Source: Piscicola geometra
Taxonomy: Eukaryota; Annelida; Clitellata; Hirudinida; Piscicolidae
Length of the DNA: 64,000 nucleotides
NCBI GenBank assembly: GCA_943735955.1
Contig: OX030955.1
Coordinates: 9,809,647 to 9,873,646 of the forward strand
Direction: 5' to 3'
The position numbers were made by a program, and so were the translations under genes. Below the pieces are notes generated by a model that had not been told where the DNA came from, made no database searches, and saw only the letters and a program-made list of their open reading frames with translations. Shown piece after piece: positions 1-27,561 of this stretch (the first letter of the stretch is position 1; each line of letters opens with the position of its first letter).

Positions 1-3000
1 GATGAGTTTTTATATATAAAAATTAAATATAGCAAAATTTCATCAGTATTTAAAAAAATTTCACTTACAAACACAATTTTCGTTGGCATAATGAGCACAT
101 TATGTCTAGAAGCAAACTTGAATTGTATTTGTAAAAACTTTTTCCATTTTACTATTTTAATATGAAAAGGACTTTTATATGCTGTAAAATGTGTAAAATT
201 GAATTATTTTATACTTGCATTTGTAAGTGAACTTGTATACTTTTAAAAAATTTGATATATTTTGTGTTTTTGCATTGAAAACTATTCTAGTGATGATATT
301 CTTTGAAATTAATTTCATCAAGTCATATATCTATAGTGTATGTATGCATGTATGTATGTTTATGTTTGTTTGAATGTGTGTGTACTTGTGTGTGACCTCA
401 CGTGTAGTCTACTGGGTCAATAAATTCATTTAATAACCTTGTCTGATTAATTAGTTTTATTAATTACTTTTTCAAGTTATGAGCCCTCTTGCAACATTAA
501 AGATTTACAAAATAAACTATGAATTTCAATATTCATTTATTTTTCTTAGTTTTTTTCCCAAAATCATTTTTTTAAAACCACAACAAAGTTTGAAAAAATA
601 TTTAAAAGTTTAACCTTAAAACTCAGCAACTTTCTGCTGCAGTGAAAACATTAATAATTGATATAAATATTTGTATGAAAATCTAGAGAACGGTACTTCT
701 TACGGGATATTAGTCACATTCAAACACGACCATAAAACTGTATGAAAACTTATGAAAACTCAGTGTATACCTCTATCCATCATTACAAGCTCTTATTTTA
801 AAATATTTTAACTCCTATTTTAATTTTTAACCAATTATTTTATAACTTCTAAATGTTTTTATGCTTGGAGTTTGTGAATTGAAATGTTAAAAAGCACTTT
901 TTCACAAGTGAATGATGCTTTGAAAGCATCTCCTCATTCAAATCAATAATTTTTCATGGCAGCTTAATTCATACTAATGACTTTTCTGTCTTTTTAAATA
1001 AAACAAATGGTTTTGAAATACCTGAAATTCAATTTTAGGCGCTTAATAAACCTAATCTTTATTTGTGTTCCCACTTAGTCATGCCCAGCAACCAAAGGGA
1101 AAAAAAAGTAGCTTAAAAAGTATCTAGCCTGCTCACTTGGACATATTTAAAGGATGTGAATTTGTGTGTGTATGCTTTTGTGTGTTTGTCTGTGTGTGTA
1201 ATTGCCATGGAAATACAATAATGCAGTGCGATAACGAAGGTGCTTCAGGTGTCATTAGTTCCGAAAGCTTTTAGGCCACTCAACATTCTGTTAGGCTAAC
1301 TTTCGTATCGGCTCTTTACGCTGTTATTCTTGTTCCGTTCGTATTTGTGGTTTACTGCGACATCAGCCCGAAGTACTCCTACCATTCAGAGGCCATTAAA
1401 GTCGATTGACGTGAAAGAAAAATCAAATTTTAGAATATTTAATTCACTTTTCTTTGAAGTTTTTTGTTCTTCCAATCCATTTGAAGCCAAGCTTTCCTCT
1501 AAAATCAAAATGGTTATCTTTAAGGAGTTCAAGATAGACAAAATTGATTTTTAATGCAACATTAACTTTATAAAAAATTTAATTTATGAAAAAATTAAAT
1601 CAATAAGCATGTAAAATATCTAATTGAACTTATTATTAATAGGTTTGTTAATTTACTTATCTTTCGAAAACTTGCTTCCTACCACCAGTTGCATGACATG
1701 TGCTTGCGTGTCATGCAGGTCGTAACTACCCTCAAGGACCATAAACATTTATCTTTTACTTTTTATTCTTTTAATATTTTCTAAACATTATTATATAAAC
1801 ACACTCCCGTATTTATTCTTTATGACTAGTAACGGATTAAAATGGTAGAATTCTTGTAATAGTTATTTCTTATTTTATCAGAAAATCTTGAATGGGTTGT
1901 TTCTGTTTTAATATTTTAAAATAAACTTAATTAAGAAGTATTTTTTGAACTTAAAAACTACTTGTTGCTACGACACTGTGCTAACGTGTAAATAGGCTTT
2001 TTCATAGGTTTAAATCAGAACAAATTAAAGAAATAATCGCTGCTTAAATTTTTCTACAAAAATTATAATTGAATAAACAACTACAGTATTCACGAAAAAA
2101 ATTCAACAGCTAAAAGAATAACCACGCTTTTTTGGAACATTGAAATCTCAGTGGAACAGCCCCTAATCCGGCACATATCACATGTACGCAAAACAATATT
2201 ATCAGAATAAGTGCCATTTTATTCTACTTTTTCATACACAAATAAGATCATGTCTTTGAAAAAGAAAACTTTAAATTTATAATTTTCAATAAATTCTTTT
2301 TTTTTATGGTCTTTCAAAACAATTTTCTCTTGTAACTCTTGGCATAACAGCCATCATTCTCAAAGTTTAAACATATTTTTTAAAATTTTCTAATCTTCTC
2401 TTTACTCGTCATTCATTAAACTTCATTTTTTTTCAATTAATTTATTTTCCAGTTCATTCTTTCATCTTTCAAGGCCTTTATCCCTCCATCGATAGGGGAA
2501 AGTAGTTCTTATTCTTGACACGTGCTGAGTTCAACGCACGTTCGTTTCAATAAAGATTATATCTCTGCAGCTTGTTGGTTTCTATAGATGCAGCATACGT
2601 GTGTTTGTGGATGAATGCATGGATGGATTAATGTGGAAATGAATAGTAGGATGACGATTGGATAAATGGGTGTATGGATGGATGGATGAATAGTTGAATA
2701 AATCTATGGAATAATTCATAGAAGGATAAATGAATGAATAAAGAAATAAATGCTTGTGTGAATACGTAGCTGAATTGATGTTTCAGAAAGACCAGTTTGA
2801 AGATTCTAAACCTTTATTGAGCTTTCAGAAAGCTAATTTGGCGGCCTACATGTACGGATAATGCTGAAATAGTGTGCAATTGAGACACCTTTATCAAGTA
2901 TTTGTCACCTTTAAAAATTTTCAATTTCACTTTTGAAAATCGTCAATTCTTTTTTATTCACTCTTTCCTTAATTCCTTTCACTCGATGGGATTTTAATGG

Positions 3001-6000
3001 TGTTCGATTGTGCGTCATTGGGAGTGGAATGCACCAAAACGGTGTGAAGAACGAAGTTTTGGGGGTAATTGTGGCGAACGGAGGTTGAAAGAAATAGTTA
3101 AAAAAGAGGTAATTGTGGCTTTAAAACACAAAAACATGAAAGAGCTTTAAATATAAAATGTAGTTGCACGTAAATGATATTAAAAGTTGAAGAAAAAACT
3201 TGGAAAACATGAAACATATTACAAACTTAGAAAAAATATTTTTATACTTTCCACTCAAGATTTTCAACAGAGAAATATTTGAATAGTTTCTCATTTAAAA
3301 GGTTGGCTGTTCTAGCCCTTTGATTAATTGTTTTGCTAACGTGCTATAGGTCTGAACTCCCCAGTGAGCTTTTCAATTAACTTTTCTCTTTTTATAAAGT
3401 CATTTAAACTTTCAAATTATGTTTTAGTACTTTTTTAGCAGTTATTCTGCAAGTTATAAACTTAAACAATTTTTTATACCGTCTGACAAGGCAAAGGTTG
3501 CCGACATTCTCCGTAATAAAAGAGACTCGAGACTCTGGCGCCTCGTCGTGTTCCCTTGTGCACGTGTGTTTTAGCAAAACAAATGTATTTAAAATATATA
3601 TAATTTTAAGAACAAGTTAAATTTTTAAGGAAAAATATATTTAATATCAGTACAAAACAAAAAAATACCGTTAAGTACTGAAGTCTTCGGATAGTTTTGA
3701 ATAAAGGTTTTTTAAAATATCCGAAAACCACGGTGTTATAAAGTATTATTTTTGAAAAATAAAAAGCTGTGTCGATTGAAAATTTAAAAACGAAATAGTT
3801 TATTAAAATGATTTTTTCCATTTTAACACCGTTGTCTTATTTTTATAAAAAATTCTTTTATTGTTTAACTTTTTTCTAACAGCTTTTTATATTAATTAAT
3901 TATTTTTACAAAAAAAATTAATTTTGCAAAAAATAGAGTGTTTGAAAACAAAGAGTGTCTAGGCATACCGATATTTTACGGTGAATAAAAATCAATTCAT
4001 CATAGATGACTCTAAAATAATAATAATTCGTCTCAAATTGCCATCAATTTAGTAGAACTTCAAAAATACCCATGCTTATATAGAAGCAACTTTCTTAGAA
4101 GTGGTATCGACCACACCGTGGGCTTTGTCTTCGTGGCGACCATGTCGTCTGCTGCAACTATGATTTATGGCCTTTTATTTACTTTTCCGCTTCTCATCTT
4201 TGGACATCTTTTCCAAATTAAACTTTCCTCATTAATCTTCCTGTCTTTTTTGCCATTTCAAATCTTCTGCGCCATGTTGCCTCCTCAGCAACCGCCCTTC
4301 TGCTCGCCTCTGCATAATCCTCGACGGAGATATGAGCGGAATAAAGGATCGAATGCATGCTTCATATGCCTGGAGACTATTTACCACTCTAATCTACGCA
4401 GCTAATCGAGACCCCTCCAATCTGGCAACCAGCACAGCTGCAACTCGTGCGATTGATTGCAGTAATTAGGCGCTGATTAATCCATTTCATGAGCCTGTCT
4501 TCTGCTAATTATGCATTTTTAGATGTTACTTCAATTCGAAGGTTATTACATATTCTGATAAATAATGATAATTTCAAGTGTTCTAATCTTTAATTGTATT
4601 TATATATCATAAAGACATCTATTAAAAACAAAAATCTTTGAGAGACTTTTATATTATAATTGTATGTGTTTTTTTTTGCCCCAGAAGCAACTTGAGTTCA
4701 CGCTCCTAAAAATTATTGAAGTCGTATGTTACCATGGTTTCTATCATGTTTTCTATAATTTATTGCAAAATCTTTGTAATGGCTGAGGGAGCTCATGGAA
4801 CGGTGTATATTAACCTTAAAAAATCAGCAGTTATGATGATAATTATGTTCATTATACAATTATAAGTATTTAGTTACATTTTATTGGATCTCAGTAAATG
4901 AAGTACCATTATTTTTCTTTTTATTTGTTTCTAAATAGAACAAAAGTTGTACATTTTTGTTTCTTTTGACTTTATTATATCCTTTTCTGGCATTAACTGA
5001 ATTCGTAGCATATTGAAAGGTTGGTGTCAGGATTAAATCAAGGACGATTTCAATGTTGAACGACATCATTGTGCTCTTATTTCAATGTAAACCATTTTTC
5101 TTATTAGTGTCTGATATTAAAAAAGATATATACCCATGAAAAAAGTTTAATTAAAAATAAATACTCAAAAGTATCTTTTTTGGAAACTTTTAAAGAATGT
5201 ACAACGCTAAAACATCTTTAAATTGAATTTTCAAAATAGAAAAAACAAAATAACCCACAAAAAGGTATTTATCAAGTTCCAAGATTGAATTTAAAACGAA
5301 TAAAAATACTCTTGAAGGGATAAAAAGCCATTAGCACCATCTGCGCTCAAGCGCTCAACTTCTCACCCTAAGTAAAACTTTTTTAATAAAAATTATTTTT
5401 AAAAAATACTCGTTTCAAATAGCATCTGGTACCATTCGCTTTTTTATTAAAACGTGTAAGATTTATGCGTTATGATAAAAACTACTTGATTTTACTGGCA
5501 GCCATAAACTCGATATTAAATTAATGACATTTAATTATCTTCCAGCAATACATCACTTTAGCACTTATAGTGACACGCTTATAGAAAAAATACATACGCA
5601 TGTTAAGGTAATAAAAATTTTAATTTTGTAAACCTTTTTAACATGTATTTTCTTCTAAATAATAAGAAATAGTGGCAATATGTGATATATAATATATATT
5701 TTCATTTCCTTCAAAAGCCTAAAAAATAATACTTAAAAACTTAAGTCTTGTTGTCTCTATAAATTATAGAAGCAACAAGACTTAAGTTTTTAAAATTATT
5801 TTTTTCGGATTTATTCATCAATGGTTTACTATCTGTTTCCGTGTTCAGTAGTCTTGATTATTTTCAGAGTATTTAGTTTCAAGTTATCAATGCCTAGGAA
5901 ACTTTGGAAAAAACTAAAGTATCTGTAGAAAAAGCTTGACACTATGTCGAAAGAGTGTTACAAAGAAGAAATAAATTCAGGTTTTTTCTCTTCAAACTGA

Positions 6001-7326
6001 ACAGCAGCTGTAGTGCAAGGTGGAAGTCAAGAGCAATATATGCCTTACTTGCTTTACGGCTAATTCCAGGCCGACGTGAACTGCTTGCTGAAACTTGTGA
6101 ATTGATTTGTGGATTTTGGTTTGATGTTTGGTGTAGTGACCATTATAATAAAGAAATTTTTTTTTAATTTTAACAACTTTTTAAAGAAACACAGCAAAGC
6201 ATATAACATTTTTAAGAAACATCGAAATAGAGACCGTTTGAACCAGCCGATATTTTTTTTTGAATAAACAGTTTGGTGTAAAATATTTGGAAAGTCTTGC
6301 TTTAAATAATAAATAAATATTTTAAACAAAAAAGTTTTTTATCTGTCGGTTTTTTCAGATGGTCGTCTCGAACTAGGGGAGCTGCAACAACAGAGGGGAC
6401 ACAGCTACAATAGAAACTTGGCGAGGACCTTTTTTGCACTTTTGATCGCACCCTTAATACCAGTGCCAATAGGATTCAGAACGACTATGGTGATCATTTA
6501 ATTAGGAGTGATGTTGGTGTGATGGGAGTGATGATGCTGTGGTGGTGATGATTATGATGCTAGTATGGAGAAGGTTGGATGCGATAAGGGATTAAATTCT
6601 TAGATTTTTATTTAAATTTTTATGTTTTATAGGAGGTTTAACAACTGTTGAATGTGTTCGAAAGTACGATTGATTGACTGATTGATTGATGAAAACTTCT
6701 TTTTATGAAGGAAAACATGCATCTTATGCATAAAATGCAGAAAGAAAAAAGAAGTAAGTTTGGTGTATATTTTTTATTGATTTTTTCAATTTGATTTATT
6801 TATTTTCCATCTAATAAGTAATTATTTCATTTTGAAACACTTGAAAAGTTAATATTATTTAAAAAAATAAAAAGTTAACCAATAAACTGTTAACTGATTC
6901 AATCATTAAAATCATTATCATGATTGTGATTAACAGTCCCTACCTGTTGCCCTAATGCCCATTTTCAAAGCCACTAGAATATGAACCTTTAATAGTCATT
7001 TAACGATCTTTAAGCTTCACTAAGACTTTAAAATGAGAGGCTAATCACTGAAGACGACATGGTCGCTGTAGATACACCATTCAGGTTTGCACTTGCCTTA
7101 AATTGGAACTTAGTTTACAGTTCAATTGTGTGTACTTGTAAGATTTATTATGCAGTGCATAAAAACTCCTTGAGTGTTTCAAGAGTTTGCTTTTGTAATG
7201 GACTTCTGACTCTTTATATTTTTTGTAAATGACGACAGAAATAATTTTTAATATATTTTCATACAAAAATATTTAACCATATTTCAACTGTTTTAATAAA
7301 ATGTTATTTTAAATTACAATAATATA
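1..7326. other. Intergenic AT-rich region, no gene recognised
   Basis: No exon chain with family similarity was found on either strand. It holds a decayed ATGGATGGATGAATG-type tetranucleotide array at about 2600-2760, a long hairpin at 5721-5805 (listed separately), and two stretches visibly richer in G+C than their surroundings, at about 1215-1420 and 4090-4520. The second contains a 95-codon open frame (4118-4405), but that frame matches nothing I know and lacks convincing splice signals. The open frames at 1330-1554, 3606-3821, 4881-5069, 5955-6167, 6060-6329 and 7081-7266 are short, AT-driven and unsupported. Confidence 0.6.
5721..5805. repeat. Long perfect-type inverted repeat (hairpin)
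   Basis: The left arm 5721-5753 and right arm 5773-5805 are reverse complements over about 32 bases with one small interruption. Both contain the core CTTAAGTCTTGTTG and its complement. The 19-nt loop itself contains the palindrome CTATAAATTATAG. It could be a tiny MITE, the remnant of an inverted duplication, or a pre-miRNA-like fold. The stem is nearly perfect and AT-rich, so a mobile or mutational origin is likelier than a microRNA. Confidence 0.7.
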
Positions 7327-8503
7327 TTAGGCAGTCATCACAGCTCCGGCCTTCTGAGCCTTAAGGCATACCCCACTGCCAGCAAAACCTGTCGAACCCT
7401 GTGTTGGTGTAAAAATAAATACTTATGATGATAATAATAATAATTATAATACTAGTAATAATAATTTTCAAAGAAATAATAGAGTTCACAGAGTTTTTCC
7501 TGTAAGTTGATTGAAGTTTTTTTGTTGTTGTAAAACTCATACACACAAAAAACTTCTAACACGCCAATCAAAAGCATCATCAAATTTTTTCTTCAAAAGC
7601 ATTTCGACCCTCTAATTTCCGTCCCACATACTCTCTGAAGGACGATGATGTCCTTTTCTTTGAGCAGCTTTCCATTGGTGGGATCCAGCATGTCCTTGCG
7701 TATGATCTTATCGACACACTCCATCGTCACAACCGAGCCACTGTTCCGACCATGGTGCAAAGTATAGTAGTGAAGTTGATGATGATGATTAGAACAATGG
7801 TTCTAAGCATGGGTGTTTTTTATAACTATTATAGTTGTGGTTAGAGTATTCAACATTATAGAAATTTTTAACGTGAATATTTTAATTTTTAGTTCCCACT
7901 CAGTTACAGGCACTCAAATAAAATTATAGATAACCCTTTTAAAGTATAGATGCTCATTTCCACACCTTCTTTACTTTTCACCCACAATCACCCTCTTTTT
8001 CTTTCCAACGAACTTCTCCCCTTGCCACACTCCCCTTCTCCCCCCCCCAATTCTCCTAATTCTTTAACCCCCCCCCCCCTTCTCACTCACGAGGTTCTGA
8101 GCACAGCACAGGGCACTGAGTTACCTAGAATGTCATTGGTCACAGCACACACGTACCTGTCCTGCTTTGAGAACACCGACCCACTTTTACCATCTTGGAT
8201 TGGCTTGAACTTGACCTCAATCAAGTCCTTGAATTTGATTGGCTTGCCACTCATAGGACATCTGACTTTTTCGTCCTATCAAGATATGGAATAAAATAAA
8301 GATATAAAAGAGTTTTTTGCATTTCTGAAATGATAGTTTTCTAACACTCATTTTATTTTACAAATAAAATATCCAAAACATTAAACACACAGGCTTCTTG
8401 ACGTGTGTTGGCTTTGAGTAAGGAGTGAGAGCAGGAATCCAGAAAGAAGGCAAGTCTTTTTCCCTTCCAGCCGCCATGTTGGAAATGTTGTCTTTGTCTA
8501 TGC

Positions 8504-8582
<79 letters not shown>

Positions 8583-9527
8583 TTGAAGTAATTATGAAAA
8601 ACCATGAACAGACACCTTTCTGAGAAGTAGACGTCTCATTGAAAAACTTCCCTATCAACTCTTCCTTCTCCACTCTCTGCGCATCCTCCTTCTCTTTCTG
8701 GTTGTTGTTGCATGTTATTCATGGGGTTACTATTTCGTTATATAGAGAAATAGAGTATTTAAAGTAAGTCCAAATTATTTTTATCGCTATCAATTTTGAT
8801 AATTAACTATAGAAATAAATAGAAAAACAAGATTCACAACTAAAAACTAAAAAATTGCAAACAACAACCCGGATGAAAAAAAAACAAATTAAAAATCAAC
8901 AGCAAGATCATAAATATACATAATCATCATCATAATCATTATCATCATTATCATCATAATCATTATCATCACAATCATAATCATCATCATCACACCTCCA
9001 TGTTCAGTGCCTGTTTCTCAAACTGCTTTTGCTGCTTACGGATGGCTGCCTTCCTGGCAAGGATGTACTTGAGAATATTTTCCTTGTCGAATAAGTAACC
9101 GTCCTCTCTGAGATTGTGCGGTTGAGAAGTGGAAGAGTAAAAAATAGTTAATTTAAATGGTTTCTATTGAATAATTGGTATATTCGAACAAGTTTTTTGG
9201 GATATAATATCATTTTTAGCTTTTTAAATAGGGTATTAAATGTCTAACGTAACCAAGGGATGAGCGCAAGGCTGAAGGCTGAGACAACAACAATCAAACT
9301 CCTTCATGATTTTAATTTAATCATTTATTTTTCAAACTTATTTACATACATTTTTTTGACTTAATAAAAAGTATTATCAATTCAAAAAATATATAAAGAT
9401 CCACCCTAATAGAGTCTTTTCCCAGTCTGATCTTGGTGGATCCCCAGCCACTCTCTTGTGAGTCCTTCATCCGCTCATGGTATGTGTACACTGAGCCGGC
9501 TGTGCAATTTCTTGCGTGTCTCGGCAT
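7327..9527 (-). CDS. NOSIP: Nitric oxide synthase-interacting protein (U-box-like E3 ligase), 8 exons
   Basis: NOSIP proteins are nuclear/cytoplasmic E3 ubiquitin ligases with a split U-box; they also associate with spliceosomes. Exons in transcription order: 9527-9405, 9301-9249, 9107-8996, 8697-8616, 8503-8391, 8275-8091, 7740-7632, 7398-7327. All phases join cleanly to give 282 residues; the human protein is 301. Family landmarks are the start MPRHARNCTAGSVYTYHE, EFDCCCLSLQPC (first half of the split U-box), EDGYLFDKENIL, LPSFWIPALTP, CPMSGKP, RYVCAVTNDIL, GSVVTMECVDKIIRKDMLDP, and a C-terminus beginning GSTGFAGSGV. The start is the Met that matches the family N-terminus. A (CA)n tract on the coding strand abuts the acceptor of the fifth exon. 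A variant poly(A) signal ATTAAA lies about 30 bases past the stop. Introns are short. Confidence 0.95.
8507..8578. repeat. (TG)n microsatellite in a NOSIP intron
   Basis: A nearly uninterrupted TG run of about 70 bases. On the NOSIP coding strand it is (CA)n and stops three bases before the acceptor AG of the exon at 8503-8391, where a polypyrimidine tract would normally lie. Confidence 0.95.
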
Positions 9528-26305
<16,778 letters not shown>

Positions 26306-27561
26306 GAAAAGTTTTCAACATTACAAACATTTCGGGAAGTACACTATCGAATGATGGAAGTGCAGGAGCTTCACGGTTACAGATAATCACAAGAAAATGA
26401 CAAATTGTTGTTACAATTGCTATAACAAATACCAAGATAACTTCTTAAATATATCAAATATATTTATTAAGGATATTTTCTTTTAAGAACTGAACATTTT
26501 ATACGTTTTTATATTCTCATTGACTTTTTCAAGACTCATAGTTACGCATATGTCCTGTTAATTTATTTCTATGTGCCTTATGAATCTAGATTTTTCAATA
26601 AAACCTACCTTTTATAGATTTTATTAAAACAACTAATAAAGATCATTGTTATAGTGGCGTATAACCCTAACAGGATTTCAGGCTACTCAGGTTGTACTTT
26701 TTCAATTGACGCCCACGACCCATAGGCTATAAGTTACTAGGGCATTGGTTGCATTCGAATTTAGGAACCATTGGTCAAGACGAGAGTTGTTAGAGACTCG
26801 GCTACCCGTTTACCTAATAATAACTTATTATTAATAACTATGCAAAAATAAAGTTATTGAAAAATAGTCTTTGAATTACAAGGGAAAAAATGTCAAAAAT
26901 TCCTATCACTAATATTATCAAGTAGAAAATTGAAAAATTATGGGAGTTGAGGACCTTCGGATCATTTTGTCAAACTCCCTAAAAAGGAAGAAGTGTTAAA
27001 CCAAAGAGTAGCTGCTAGGGCCTGGAGAACTTAGTTACAATCTTCTCTATCTATTTTTTTAAAGATTACTGAATTATATTTTCTCATATAATATAATATA
27101 CTAATATAATAATAAATTTAATTTACTTATTGTATTAAACTGAAAACCTGCAAATTTTGTAGAAAGAAATTGTAACATTGGTGTCCAAAATCGTATTTAA
27201 AGTTAAATATAGTTTGTTTAAATTTAAAAAACGACAAAAAAACCTTTATTAAGTTGTACTTTTGAAAATTAATCCAATTCCATATTAAAATTATTGAATT
27301 ATATTAAAAGTAACTTTTAGTGCTTCTTGAGGTTAACCGAATAGATATTTAAATTTATCGGCTTCTAAAAATGCAATAAGCTAAATCTGAGTTTTTATAA
27401 TTATATTATTTTAACTGTATAGTTAATTTATTTAACAGTTTTTTCCCCTTTAAAATCTTTGTTTTTAGGTTTTGATTCAAGTCTTAAACTTTACACTTTT
27501 CCGAGAGTTTTCTTAGTTACTAAGACTTAGTACAATCTGGAAATTATTTATCATCTCTAAA
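26306..27561. other. Formin 3' region and spacer before the TBC gene
   Basis: Holds the formin poly(A) signal at 26597-26602, then a tRNA-derived SINE (26640-26823, listed separately) and AT-rich unique DNA. No further exon was recognised. Confidence 0.6.
26640..26823 (-). mobile_element. tRNA-derived SINE, copy 1
   Basis: Shares long blocks with 29107-29283, including GTGGCGTATAACCC and CTAGGGCATTGGTTGCA. Read on the minus strand it has a degenerate RNA polymerase III box A (GTAGCCGAGTCTC, complement of 26793-26805) and box B (ATTCGAATGC, complement of 26751-26760), spaced as in tRNA genes. Divergence from copy 2 shows the copies are old. Confidence 0.75.

Noticed and set aside
4118..4405. 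95-codon open frame in a GC-richer island
   Set aside because: No recognisable family, no clear splice signals; kept only as part of a possible regulatory island.
8928..8995. AT-rich CAT repeat considered as a CRISPR-like array
   Set aside because: It is a simple trinucleotide repeat without spacers, in a eukaryotic intron.
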